DNA of 64,000 nucleotides from Sphingobacteriales bacterium 16-39-50 (GTDB lineage Bacteria; Bacteroidota; Bacteroidia; Sphingobacteriales; Sphingobacteriaceae): contig NCHA01000001.1 of assembly GCA_002257025.1 (NCBI GenBank), positions 186,001-250,000 on the forward strand, written 5' to 3'. Below, in pieces: positions 48,378-56,725 of the stretch. Numbering within the stretch: the first letter of the stretch is position 1; each line of letters starts with the position of its first letter. Position numbers and translations under genes: made by a program. The notes under the pieces are model-generated. The model saw only the letters and a list, made by a program, of their open reading frames with translations. It was not told where the DNA came from and ran no database searches.

Positions 48378-50459
48378 TTGGCAAGATTTAAGAAAAAACT
48401 GCACCTCATATTATATCGCAAATACGGTTCAAGCCTGAAGTTTGTGATGATGGCTCTGTGTGTGTTTTTTGTCACGCTTTTCCTTCCAAAACAGGCCAGA
48501 TTCAGGTTTGAATATGAGAAGGGTAAAACCTGGATGCAAAAAGATCTATATTCTCCTTATAATTTTGCTATTCAAAAGACCAATGAAGAGATTGAGGAGG
48601 ATAAGAATGAGGTTCTCAATTCAGTGCTGCCAGTTTACCAAAATGATACTGAACTTGCCGAAAACTCAATAGAAGCCTTTAATTCTGAATTTGAATCAAA
48701 ATGGAATGGTTCAGGTATAGACAATAATTTGAAGGAACGATACAAGTCGCTGGGAAATAAACTACTCCAGACAATTTATACCCGTGGAATGGTTAACCCG
48801 GTATTAAAATACCAGCGCAATGGTACCAACTATAATTTTAGTCTGCTTAATAAGAATGTTGCAGTTCAATTAAACACTGCTGATGCTTATAATACAACAA
48901 GTGCATTAAAGTATATAAAGGAACAAATTCAGAATGATCCCCAAATAAAGAGTTCTGACTGGCTTTTAAGGCTGGTTACCAATCATCTCAAGTCAAACTA
49001 TGTTTACAATGATATTCTCACTGAGAAACTCGAGGAAAATGCGTTGAACAGCATTTCAACAACCAGAGGAATGGTTCAAAAAGGCGAACTGGTTGTTGCG
49101 AAAGGAACCATGGTTAATGCCGGAATCTACCAGAAACTGGAATCTTTGAGAGCAGCTTATGAAGAGGATGCGAAAGTTGCCGGCGACAGAAGGCTGGTAT
49201 TATTAGGTCAATTATTACTTGCTGGTCTGATTATTTCATTGTTAATGGTATTTCTTTATCTGTTCAGGAAAGACATTTATGCCGATAACAGGCAAATCTC
49301 ACTGATCTTACTGGTCATTACAGGAATGCTCATAACCCTGTCCTGGGCTATCAGAATCAAAGCCCCGAGTGTTTATTATATTCCATTCTGTATCGTACCA
49401 ATCATCATCAGGATTCTGTTTGATACCCGCCTGGCCCTGAACATTCACCTGCTGGTTGTTCTGATTGCCGGATTCTTTGTTCCGAATAGTTTTGAGTTTG
49501 CCTTTTTGCAGATTTCTGCCGGAATGGTTGCAATTTATAGTATTAAAAACCTGATCAAAAGGGAACAATTCCTGATATCGGCTTTATTAATCCTGCTGAA
49601 CTATTTTATCGCTTTCCTTGGTATTTCCTTAATACGGGATGGTTCATTTACTGATATTGAATGGCTGAATTTTGTACCGTTTATATTCAGTGTTTTATTA
49701 TCACTGCTTGCCTATCCTTTGATTTATGCTTTCGAGCGTATGTTTGGAATAACTTCAGATGTAACTTTGATGGAACTTACCAATACCAATTCCAAACTAT
49801 TGAGGGATCTGGCATTTAAAGCACCCGGTACTTTTCAGCATTCCCTTCAGGTAGCCAATCTGGCTGAAGCAGCAATTTTTAAAATTGGCGGAAATGCATT
49901 GCTGGTAAGAGCCGGCGCCCTTTACCATGATATTGGCAAAATCGTAAATCCTCAGTTCTTCATCGAAAACCAGGTCAGAGGTATAAACCCACATGATTCT
50001 ATTTCTTATGAACAAAGTGCTCAGATCATCATACAGCACGTTAATCAAGGAGTTGAGATTGCCCGGAAGCATCAGATCCCTGAGATGCTGATTGATTTCA
50101 TCAGGACTCATCACGGGAATACCAGGGTAGATTATTTCTATCAGTCATTTCTGAAGAATTTCCCGGAGAAGTTTGTGGATGAAAACATTTTCAGATACCC
50201 CGGACCTATCCCCTTTTCAAAGGAAACTGCTGTTTTGATGCTGGCCGATTCGGTTGAAGCAGCATCCAGGAGTCTGAAAGAGCCTGATGCACTTAGCATC
50301 AGTGATCTTGTGGAGCGTATCATCGATTATAAATTAACCCAGGATCAATTAAACGATAGTGATATTACGCTGAAGGATATTGACACCATAAAAATGATCT
50401 TTAAGACCATGCTCATGGGTATTTACCATGTAAGGATCGAATATGTTTTAGATAATTAA
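48378..50459 (+). CDS. 7TM-HD phosphodiesterase, PgpH family
   Basis: 693 residues starting with TTG, which gives MARFKKKLHLILYRKYG. One N-terminal helix, a large periplasmic 7TMR-HDED domain (about 50-270), seven transmembrane helices (about 275-460), and a cytoplasmic HD domain with GTFQHSLQVANLAEAA, LYHDIGKIVNPQFF and RTHHGNTRVDYFY. PgpH proteins hydrolyse cyclic di-AMP, controlling potassium and wall balance. The HD residues are present. Its own promoter precedes it. Confidence 0.9.
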   Translation: MARFKKKLHLILYRKYGSSLKFVMMALCVFFVTLFLPKQARFRFEYEKGKTWMQKDLYSPYNFAIQKTNEEIEEDKNEVLNSVLPVYQNDTELAENSIEAFNSEFESKWNGSGIDNNLKERYKSLGNKLLQTIYTRGMVNPVLKYQRNGTNYNFSLLNKNVAVQLNTADAYNTTSALKYIKEQIQNDPQIKSSDWLLRLVTNHLKSNYVYNDILTEKLEENALNSISTTRGMVQKGELVVAKGTMVNAGIYQKLESLRAAYEEDAKVAGDRRLVLLGQLLLAGLIISLLMVFLYLFRKDIYADNRQISLILLVITGMLITLSWAIRIKAPSVYYIPFCIVPIIIRILFDTRLALNIHLLVVLIAGFFVPNSFEFAFLQISAGMVAIYSIKNLIKREQFLISALLILLNYFIAFLGISLIRDGSFTDIEWLNFVPFIFSVLLSLLAYPLIYAFERMFGITSDVTLMELTNTNSKLLRDLAFKAPGTFQHSLQVANLAEAAIFKIGGNALLVRAGALYHDIGKIVNPQFFIENQVRGINPHDSISYEQSAQIIIQHVNQGVEIARKHQIPEMLIDFIRTHHGNTRVDYFYQSFLKNFPEKFVDENIFRYPGPIPFSKETAVLMLADSVEAASRSLKEPDALSISDLVERIIDYKLTQDQLNDSDITLKDIDTIKMIFKTMLMGIYHVRIEYVLDN

Positions 50460-50575
50460 TTCTGCATTGGCCTGCATTTCAAAGCTTTATAAGGCAGAAA
50501 ACGAATACATCTTTCAGATCAATAAATAAATAGCAGATTCATTGAAAATATTTTTTGACAGCCTGTGTGAATTAC

Positions 50576-50583
50576 TATATTTG
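50576..50583 (+). promoter_or_regulatory. -7 promoter element of tRNA-Ser(GCU)
   Basis: TATATTTG, with TTGACA at 50555-50560 as a plausible upstream element. Confidence 0.65.
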
Positions 50584-50587
50584 CAGT

Positions 50588-50606
50588 CCTCGAAAGAGGC
50601 TTTTTT
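50588..50606 (+). terminator. Mini hairpin with T run between promoter and tRNA-Ser(GCU)
   Basis: CCTC-GAAA-GAGG (a GNRA-type tetraloop) followed by C and T6. It looks like a tiny terminator inside the tRNA leader. With only 4 base pairs it is weak and may instead be a processing signal. Confidence 0.4.
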
Positions 50607-50614
50607 ATTTTAAC

Positions 50615-50704
50615 GGAGAGATGCCTGAGTGGCCGAAAGGAACAGTTTGCTAAACTGTCGTACTGGCAACGGTACCGAGGGTTCGAATCCCTCTCTCTCC
50701 GCCA
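50615..50704 (+). tRNA. tRNA-Ser (anticodon GCU)
   Basis: 90 bases with encoded CCA. Acceptor GGAGAGA/TCTCTCC, anticodon GCT in stem CAGTTTGCTAAACTG, long variable arm and GTTCGAATC T loop. Confidence 0.95.
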
Positions 50705-50706
50705 TC

Positions 50707-50995
50707 GCCCGCCGAAGCGGGCTACGGCGGACGAAGTCCGCTGGAGACCCTGCGAAGGAGGTCTTCGCAAAAGCTACGACCTCCGAAAAGGGCTTCACAA
50801 ATGCTTCAGCCCTAACCCGGGCCGATCGAACTACGCCCATCATAGTATCACTATGGTGGGCTTTTTTATTGAATAACCTTTTTTAAAGTTCTGGATTAGA
50901 ATATAAAAACCATATCAGATAATTACCGTTTTGACTCTGGCGAGTATACAAACCACGCTTCATCTATACAAGGCCGTCTTTGCAAATGCTTCGGC
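50707..50995. repeat. Series of GC-rich hairpins after tRNA-Ser(GCU)
   Basis: Consecutive perfect hairpins: GCCCGC-CGAA-GCGGGC (50707-50722), GCGGAC-GAA-GTCCGC (50727-50741), GGAGGTC/GACCTCC (50757-50784), AGGGCT/AGCCCT (50789-50813) and GCCG/CGGC (50973-50995). The last three share a loop theme of the form TTYRCAAAWGCTWC. An ORF can be read across but its bias is that of the repeats, so it is not called. Confidence 0.65.
50835..50867 (+). terminator. Terminator downstream of tRNA-Ser(GCU)
   Basis: GCCCATCATAG and CTATGGTGGGC make an 11-base-pair stem (one mismatch) followed by T6. Confidence 0.75.
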
Positions 50996-51090
50996 GTCTA
51001 AAAAAAGCCGATTATTTATTCACAGCCACCATTCACTAAAAATAACTCTCCATTATTTCCCAATGAAACTAAGGATCTTATTTTAGGTAA

Positions 51091-51339
51091 ATGTGGTTCT
51101 ACGTCTACATCCTTAAGCTTAATAATGGTAAACATTATGTAGGCTGTACAGCAAATCTTAAAGAAAGATATTCACGTCATTCAAAAGGTCATGTCCCTGC
51201 CACCAGAGCCCACCTCCCGCTTAAACTAATTTGGTGCTGTTCATTTCCCGATAGATATAAGGCCTATGAATTCGAACGATATCTCAAATCAGGATCAGGA
51301 AGAGCTTTTGCAGCAAGACATCTTTATAAAGCTTCTTAA
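51091..51339 (+). CDS. GIY-YIG domain small nuclease-like protein
   Basis: 82 residues, a bare GIY-YIG domain: WFYVYILKLNNGKHYVGCT (the YVY and YVG pair), LKERYSRHSKGHVPATR with the usual Arg, and YEFERYLKSGSGRAFA near the end with the metal-binding Glu. Members of this UPF0213/YhbQ-like group are very common in Bacteroidota near tRNAs and repeats; function unproven. Confidence 0.83.
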   Translation: MWFYVYILKLNNGKHYVGCTANLKERYSRHSKGHVPATRAHLPLKLIWCCSFPDRYKAYEFERYLKSGSGRAFAARHLYKAS

Positions 51340-51370
51340 ATAAATTAATGATGGTTTTAGAGTTTAAAAT

Positions 51371-51925
51371 ATGAAAGAAAAGAACTCATCAATTATTCCT
51401 GATGAATTAGTGGTAAACAAAATCTACTATATCCGGGAGCAAAAGGTAATGTTGGACAGTGATTTAGCTGAACTTTATGGTGTCGAAACAAAGGTGTTAA
51501 ACCAAGCCATAAGTAGAAATATCGAAAGGTTTCCATCCGATTTCATGCTTGCCTGGCGGCAGACAGGTTTCAATTAGATAAGCCGGAATGGGCCAAATGA
51601 AGTCACAATTTGTGACTTCATTTGGGGAGGCAGAAGAAAGATGCCAAAGGCATTTACAGAACAAGGAGTAGCCATGCTATCAAGTGTATTGAACAGCAGC
51701 AGAGCAATACACGTGAACATACAGATCATTGGCATATTTACCCGAATCCGTCAAATGCTGACAGACAATACAGACTTACGATTGGAGATCGAAAATATCA
51801 AAAACAAACAGGATAGCTAGGGTAAAAATATAGAGCTTGTTTTCCGCTATCTGGATGAACTTATTGAGCGAAAAATAGAACCCTTATCAAGAAAGCGCAT
51901 CGGTTACAAATCGGATGATTTATGA
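51371..51925 (+). pseudogene. Broken ORF6N-domain gene
   Basis: The 5' part encodes an intact ORF6N start (IIPDELVVNKIYYIREQKVM, then LDSDLAELYGVETKVLNQA). Reading is then lost: after ...DFM a 20-base segment CTTGCCTGGCGGCAGACAGG (51548-51567) shifts the frame; further shifts follow near 51597 and 51627; the rest (FTEQGVAMLSSVLNSSRAI, FTRIRQMLTDNT, then LVFRYLDELIE) is in another frame and has an in-frame TAG at 51818-51820 where the intact copy has CAG. At least four lesions, so not functional as a full protein. Confidence 0.85.
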
Positions 51926-51977
51926 AACAAACTTGTTCCTTTTATTCTAATCAATATTTATAATTAAAGCACCAAGC

Positions 51978-52520
51978 ATGAGCAATCTATCATCCCACCC
52001 AGCAATACCAGATGAAATAATAATGAACCAGATTTATTATATCCGTGGTCAGAAAGTGATGTTGGATACCGACCTGGCAGCACTTTATGAGGTCGAGACC
52101 AAGCAGCTTAAAAGGCAGGTAAGAAGAAATAAAGAACGTTTTCCCGAAGATTTTATGTTCGAATTAACCCCGGAAGAATATTACAATTCAAGGAGCCAAA
52201 ATGGCACCTTGAAACAAGGTGAGAATATTAAATATTCTCCAATGGTTTTTACAGAACAAGGAGTAGCCATGTTATCCAGTGTATTGAACAGCAGCCGTGC
52301 AATAAATGTTAACATTCAGATCATCCGGATATTTACCCGAATCCGGCAAATGCTGATGCACAATACAGAGTTACGATTGGAGATCGAAAAGATCAAAACT
52401 AAACTGGATAGCCAGGGCAATAATATGGAGCTAGTTTTCCGTTACCTTGATGAACTAATTGAGAAGAAATCAGAATCCAAGCCAAGAAAGCGCATCGGCT
52501 ACAAACCAGATTATTTTTGA
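51978..52520 (+). CDS. ORF6N domain-containing protein
   Basis: 180 residues. N-terminal ORF6N domain (IYYIRGQKVMLDTDLAALYE, then RRNKERFPEDFMFEL, MVFTEQGVAMLSSVLNS) and a C-terminal coiled coil (ELRLEIEKIKTKLDSQ) ending in RKRIGYKPDYF. ORF6N is a DNA-binding domain known from phages and frequent in Bacteroidota chromosomes. It is the intact paralogue of the broken gene just upstream, a tandem duplication of which one copy decayed. Confidence 0.87.
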   Translation: MSNLSSHPAIPDEIIMNQIYYIRGQKVMLDTDLAALYEVETKQLKRQVRRNKERFPEDFMFELTPEEYYNSRSQNGTLKQGENIKYSPMVFTEQGVAMLSSVLNSSRAINVNIQIIRIFTRIRQMLMHNTELRLEIEKIKTKLDSQGNNMELVFRYLDELIEKKSESKPRKRIGYKPDYF

Positions 52521-52587
52521 GAATCCAATATCTTTCACTTTTGGAAGGACTTATAAAAAATATAATCCAGACTATTCTGATAAACAC

Positions 52588-52618
52588 AAAAGCCCGAAAT
52601 CTCAAATTCCGGGCTTTT
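52588..52618. terminator. Bidirectional terminator
   Basis: AAAAGCCCG and CGGGCTTTT form a perfect 9-base-pair stem, shared by the ORF6N gene (plus) and azurin (minus). Confidence 0.8.
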
Positions 52619-52641
52619 AAAATCAATTGGATCAATTAGGA

Positions 52642-53145
52642 TTATTCAACGTAGAATGTACCCTTCATCAATGCAGAGTGTCCAGGAAAAGTACAGATAA
52701 ACTCATAAACTCCTTTTGCAGGAGCAGTAAACTCGATGGTATCAGATTGACCGCCACCGATCAGTTTTGTATGTACTATAACCTCAGTAGCACCAGCAGG
52801 AATATAATCTGTATCCTTTGCCTGCATAGCTTTCGCTGAAAAGTCAGAAACAATTGTTCCCTGAGCAAGCAGTGCCCAGTTGTGTCCCATCGCTTCCTTT
52901 GCCAATTTACCGGTATGATTCAATGTTAATTTAACAGTTTGACCTTCCTTAACCTTAATCTCAGCCAGATCATATTTCATATCGTCGCCTGCATTAATTG
53001 TGATTGAAACTTCCTTTTCAACCGGTGCAGCTGCAGCTTCCTGAGCCAGGGTATCTGTAGCGGTACTTTCTGTTTTTTCTGTGTTACTGTTGCATGCTGT
53101 AAATGCAAATAATGCCGCAATGGCAAAAAGACTTAACTTTTTCAT
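52642..53145 (-). CDS. Azurin-family blue copper lipoprotein
   Basis: 167 residues. Lipobox FTAC (C18), then a Thr/Glu/Ala-rich linker and a cupredoxin domain. Copper ligands fit: His in AMGHNWALL, and Cys, His, Met in FICTFPGHSALMKG. It would shuttle electrons at the outer side of the inner membrane or in the periplasm. Confidence 0.92.
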   Translation of the reverse strand: MKKLSLFAIAALFAFTACNSNTEKTESTATDTLAQEAAAAPVEKEVSITINAGDDMKYDLAEIKVKEGQTVKLTLNHTGKLAKEAMGHNWALLAQGTIVSDFSAKAMQAKDTDYIPAGATEVIVHTKLIGGGQSDTIEFTAPAKGVYEFICTFPGHSALMKGTFYVE

Positions 53146-53180
53146 ATAATTTATTTGTGTTTTATAATTGATTAATTGAA

Positions 53181-53188
53181 CAAAAATA
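53181..53188 (-). promoter_or_regulatory. -7 promoter element of azurin
   Basis: Reads TATTTTTG on the minus strand, 36 bases before the azurin ATG. Confidence 0.55.
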
Positions 53189-53245
53189 ATCGCTATTGGC
53201 CTGGCTTTGATAGTCTGAATGTCAATTTAAATTTTATGATAATAT

Positions 53246-53737
53246 TTATTTCTCACAATCAACCGGCACAAACTTAAACCTGCCAATTTCAAAGTCAATC
53301 GGTTTATTCTTTACAAAATATGACCGTCCTAAATGTGTTTCAATCTGGCCTACACCAAGAACCAGATTTTCACCTACCTTCAGAAATGCCAATGGGTTTT
53401 TAAATCCCTTTTTATTGATTGAACCACTGGTGTGGGTATAATCCACAAAGAGAGTGTCTCCTTTGAATTCACCGGCTATGGTACCCACATTAATTACTTT
53501 TTCAAGGGAGTTCGGTTGTACCTCACCATATTTCATTGTAAGATCGCCGGTAATCTTTCCACTAGTATCTGCAAAGGTCATCAGGTGGGCTGTATCTGTT
53601 TCAAATACGGCGATATAACAGGTTTTAACCAAGCTGGTACTGTCAGCGCTGGTATTTGGGTCCTTTTTAGCACCCTGATTACAACTGTAAATGAATAGTG
53701 TAACAATAAAAACGAATAAAATAGATGCTTTTTTCAT
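53246..53737 (-). CDS. Putative lipoprotein of unknown function
   Basis: 163 residues with lipobox IYSC (C19) and a mostly beta-strand body (GKITGDLTMKYGEVQ, GTIAGEFKGDTLFVDYT). Seems a small beta-barrel or lipocalin-like lipoprotein; family not recognised. Upstream of azurin on the same strand with a 100-base gap that has its own promoter. Confidence 0.7.
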   Translation of the reverse strand: MKKASILFVFIVTLFIYSCNQGAKKDPNTSADSTSLVKTCYIAVFETDTAHLMTFADTSGKITGDLTMKYGEVQPNSLEKVINVGTIAGEFKGDTLFVDYTHTSGSINKKGFKNPLAFLKVGENLVLGVGQIETHLGRSYFVKNKPIDFEIGRFKFVPVDCEK

Positions 53738-53946
53738 AGGTGTTGGATTTAATAAATGAGTCTTAACAGGAGTTAAATGAATAATTCAGGGAAACCTGAT
53801 ATATTTAAAGATACGCTTTAAATACTTAATTTGTGCCCTGTTAACGATATGTTAATGATTAGTTTATCATTCATTTGGTACTTTTACCGCATAAAATTTC
53901 ATGTCAAGAATTTAATGCTTACTTAAGCAATTAATCCAGAGCAATA

Positions 53947-54126
53947 TTGGTCATATTCATATTTTTAAGTTTTATATTTTCTTTTCCTTCAGCAGAAAAG
54001 AAACAAAATGCCGCCGCTGCACCTGATGCTATTAAAGTTAATACTAAGGCTTGGTTTGTGCATACCGCACCAGCTGAGGCGGAAAAAAAGTTAACGGAGA
54101 TTTTGTACTTAGGCCTAAGCTTATGA
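53947..54126 (+). CDS. Possible small secreted protein or gene remnant
   Basis: A TTG-started frame of 59 residues: a strongly hydrophobic N-terminus (VIFIFLSFIFSFPSAEKK) like a signal peptide, followed by QNAAAAPDAIKVNTKAWFV and a helical end. Amino-acid make-up is protein-like and unlike neighbouring random frames, but there is no ATG and no recognised family. It may be a truncated gene. It lies alone in a 570-base gap; the remaining gap shows no other gene. Confidence 0.3.
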   Translation: MVIFIFLSFIFSFPSAEKKQNAAAAPDAIKVNTKAWFVHTAPAEAEKKLTEILYLGLSL

Positions 54127-54310
54127 ACAGTCCTTCAATATAAAAATAAACATTGCAATATTATAGTTTGTGAAAAACAAATAAAACTGCGTTTCAGTCC
54201 CGAAAATACAATCATTCTAAAGCGGATATTTAAATGGATTTTAAATTGAAACAGAGAAACCTGGAATATGATGCATAATAAATATTCAAACACTATAACC
54301 TTCAATCAGA

Positions 54311-55114
54311 ATGAAAAATCTGTTATTTCTACTTTTTTTATTAGCCCCGGCCTTTAAAAATTTGCCAGGTAAAGCTCTAAGTTCAATACCCAATTCAGCG
54401 ACAGCCAAAGACAGTGTAATTTATGATTACAAACTAACTGAGACTATTCAATGCGAGGGCCTATACCCTATGCATTTACAGGGTATCAGTACCGATAGGA
54501 AAAGCAATATCTATTGGAGTTTTACAAACGAACTGGTCAGAACAGATCTAAAAGGTAAGGTATTGGACCGCATTAAGGTTTTGAACCATCATGGTGATCT
54601 GTGTTTTAAAGACGGAAAAGTGTATGTCGCCGTTAATCTTGGAAAATTTAACGAATTAGCAGGTCAGGAAGATTCCTGGGTTTTTGTATATGATGCCGCG
54701 AACCTCAAAGAGCTGGGCAGATACAAGGTACCTGAATTGGTTCATGGCGCCGGTGGTATTTCATCATACAAGGGGAATTTCTTTGTCGTTGGTGGACTGC
54801 CACAAGGTTTTACCGAAAATTATATCTACGAATACGACACTAATTTTAAATTCATTAAACGCCATATAATCCCAAGCGGCTATACCTACAAAGGAATCCA
54901 AACTGCCGAATTTCATGAAGGTCAATGGTGGTTTGGTTGTTATGGTAATCCTAAACTGATTAAAACTGATACTAAGTTTCAGATTCTGGATAGAAACGAC
55001 TTCAATGTATCCCTGGGGATCGTTGGGTACTCCAGCAAAAAACTATTTATTGCTGATAGTAAAGCCAATGCCGATAAATTGCATAAAGGGACGATTGGGG
55101 TTTATGAGAAGTGA
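54311..55114 (+). CDS. Secreted beta-propeller-like protein of unknown function
   Basis: 267 residues. Signal peptide (LLFLLFLLAPAFKNLPG), then repeated strand units: LQGISTDRKSNIYWSFTNEL, GDLCFKDGKVYVAVNLG, WVFVYDAANLKELGRYKV, NYIYEYDTNFKFIKRH. The pattern is of a WD/NHL-like propeller. No catalytic motif identified. Single gene with an AT-rich 5' region. Confidence 0.7.
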   Translation: MKNLLFLLFLLAPAFKNLPGKALSSIPNSATAKDSVIYDYKLTETIQCEGLYPMHLQGISTDRKSNIYWSFTNELVRTDLKGKVLDRIKVLNHHGDLCFKDGKVYVAVNLGKFNELAGQEDSWVFVYDAANLKELGRYKVPELVHGAGGISSYKGNFFVVGGLPQGFTENYIYEYDTNFKFIKRHIIPSGYTYKGIQTAEFHEGQWWFGCYGNPKLIKTDTKFQILDRNDFNVSLGIVGYSSKKLFIADSKANADKLHKGTIGVYEK

Positions 55115-55418
55115 GATATTAGATTTGAGAGTCAATAATACCGATAGTAGTATTCCCCATTCCCTATTTCCCATTCCTGATATTAAATATGAAAAACTTA
55201 TAATTAATATCCATTTTTCATTTCAACTCCACCTACCTTATATATTTACATAACCTGTTCATTATTAATTATTTATAACTTACAAAGTAAATGTGTTATT
55301 CTTACACAAAACATATAAAGGATATTTTTATCTTTTATATGAAGAAAAAACAAATAATTGTGTAACCATTGATATATTCTCTACGTAATAGAGCATATAT
55401 ATAAAAAATACAAGTGAT
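55115..55418. other. AT-rich gap before the OmpA-family gene
   Basis: About 300 bases with no gene. It contains TGTGT-tattctt-ACACA (55292-55308) and the longer palindrome listed separately. Confidence 0.4.
55314..55339. promoter_or_regulatory. Long imperfect palindrome upstream of the OmpA-family gene
   Basis: TATAAAGGATA (55314-55324) and TATCTTTTATA (55329-55339) are complementary at 10 of 11 positions around TTTT. It may be an operator or an mRNA hairpin, 80 bases before the gene. Confidence 0.35.
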
Positions 55419-56051
55419 ATGAAAACTAAATTATTTATCGCAGTATTAACTCTCTCAACCAGTATTTTAACAAATGGCGTTTTTGCACAAATCTCCGGAT
55501 CTGCAAATTATATGGCAGCTCATGCTTCTGCTATCGACTTAAATGACAGCGTGCTTGAACCAGGAAATACAAACTCTAATGTTAAAGCAAATGAAACGGA
55601 TGGTATCCTGAACAGAAAAGCAATGTATATGGTATCTGAGCAATTTGTTTTTGACAATCTAAGTTTACTAAAGAAAGCATTTACAGTTGCTGATATCTAT
55701 TTCGACCTGGACGACGCAAGTATTCGTCCTGACGCTATTCCGGTTTTAAATAGTCTGGTGATCCTGATGAAAGATAATCCTGGTATTAACTTAGCAACTA
55801 CTGCCTATTCTGATAGCAGAATGTCTAAATACAATGAAAAACTTGCTTCAAGCAGAGCCCAATCAGCAATCAATTATCTGATTTCACAGGGAATTTCTGC
55901 TGATCGTTTACAAGTTGAAAAACATGGCCGTCCAGACATGGGAAACCCATGTAATGAAGATCCTTCCTGCTCATTGGCCACACAACAAAAGAACAGAAGA
56001 ACAGAATTTAATATTGTTTTTAATGGTATTAATCTTGGGCACGTAAATTGA
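55419..56051 (+). CDS. OmpA-family outer membrane protein
   Basis: 210 residues. Signal peptide (cleaved at VFAQ), a short linker of about 60 residues, and a C-terminal OmpA domain: VADIYFDLDDASIRPDA, LATTAYSDSRMSKYNEKLA, and KNRRTEFNIVF, where the Asp and Arg contact peptidoglycan. No N-terminal barrel, so it is a periplasmic or lipid-less anchor. A Cys pair in NPCNEDPSCS could form a disulfide. Confidence 0.85.
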   Translation: MKTKLFIAVLTLSTSILTNGVFAQISGSANYMAAHASAIDLNDSVLEPGNTNSNVKANETDGILNRKAMYMVSEQFVFDNLSLLKKAFTVADIYFDLDDASIRPDAIPVLNSLVILMKDNPGINLATTAYSDSRMSKYNEKLASSRAQSAINYLISQGISADRLQVEKHGRPDMGNPCNEDPSCSLATQQKNRRTEFNIVFNGINLGHVN

Positions 56052-56108
56052 GTGACATAAAAGATAATATTCTAACAAACAAGCACAGATTAACCTTATA
56101 AACCTGAA

Positions 56109-56137
56109 AGCCCCGGAACGATCCGGGGCTTTTTTAA
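56109..56137 (+). terminator. Terminator after the OmpA-family gene
   Basis: AGCCCCGGA-ACGA-TCCGGGGCT perfect stem followed by T6. Confidence 0.9.
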
Positions 56138-56272
56138 TTAAATAGAAGGAGTATATTCTTAATCATTTAAATCGTTTTGCCTATCGCTCAGTCAATTACA
56201 GAAATGCATTAAAATTTGTTCAATTTATTTTGAAAAATATTTGTCAAAAATGCCGAAAAGTCTATCTTTGCA

Positions 56273-56280
56273 ATCCCTTA
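56273..56280 (+). promoter_or_regulatory. -7 promoter element of tRNA-Pro
   Basis: TATCTTTG, perfect TAnnTTTG, with TTTGTC near 56250 as the -33 region. Confidence 0.65.
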
Positions 56281-56316
56281 ACAACTGAAACGCTTCGGCA
56301 AATCTTGTTAAATGTT

Positions 56317-56390
56317 CGGGGTGTAGCGTAGCCCGGTATCGCGCCTGGTTTGGGACCAGGAGGTCGTAGGTTCGAATCCTGCCACCCCGA
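56317..56390 (+). tRNA. tRNA-Pro (anticodon UGG), likely integration site
   Basis: 74 bases, no CCA encoded. Acceptor CGGGGTG/CACCCCG, anticodon stem CCTGG-TTTGGGA-CCAGG, T loop TTCGAAT. Its 3' half is a usual attachment site for tyrosine recombinases, and an integrase gene follows 336 bases downstream. Confidence 0.94.
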
Positions 56391-56413
56391 CAATAACCAG
56401 TTCATCTGGATGC

Positions 56414-56447
56414 AAAAGCCTCTAAATATCATTATTTAGAGGCTTTT
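56414..56447. terminator. Terminator after tRNA-Pro
   Basis: AAAAGCCTCTAAATA and TATTTAGAGGCTTTT, a perfect 15-base-pair stem with a 4-base loop, T-rich on both sides. Confidence 0.85.
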
Positions 56448-56501
56448 CTGCTTTTAAACAGTTCATATTAATCCGTTTCAATCCATACTTTCTGAGAACC
56501 A

Positions 56502-56635
56502 TTAGGTGACCTAAATTAATTTTTAACTTAGGTCACCAGAAAGGGTTTAATTAGTTGATTATAAGATATATACGTCAATTAAATTTATACTCAGATAGAT
56601 CGAAAAAGATCACTTTAAAGTTTCTCTGGTGACCT
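56502..56635. repeat. Palindrome and inverted 11-mers upstream of the integrase
   Basis: TTAGGTGACCTAA at 56502-56514 is a perfect palindrome about its central base. AGGTCACCAGA (56530-56540) and its reverse complement TCTGGTGACCT (56625-56635) follow, and the first site shares the GGTGACCT core. Position between the putative att site and the integrase suits recombinase arm sites or a regulator's binding sites. Confidence 0.6.
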
Positions 56636-56725
56636 GTTTGGACTTAAATAGTTCAAATCAGTTTATGTTAAACCTTAAAAGTTAAGTGTACGAGATCAAG
56701 CAGCACATTCGGAGTTCATTTCATT

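Noticed and set aside
50519..50886. ORFs on both strands across tRNA-Ser(GCU) and the hairpin series
   Set aside because: They start in the tRNA and are composed of repeat hairpins; no conserved domain.
54008..54094. ATG-started 28-codon frame in the gap before 54311
   Set aside because: Composition is basic/leucine-rich without a pattern; the overlapping TTG frame with a signal-like start is more plausible.
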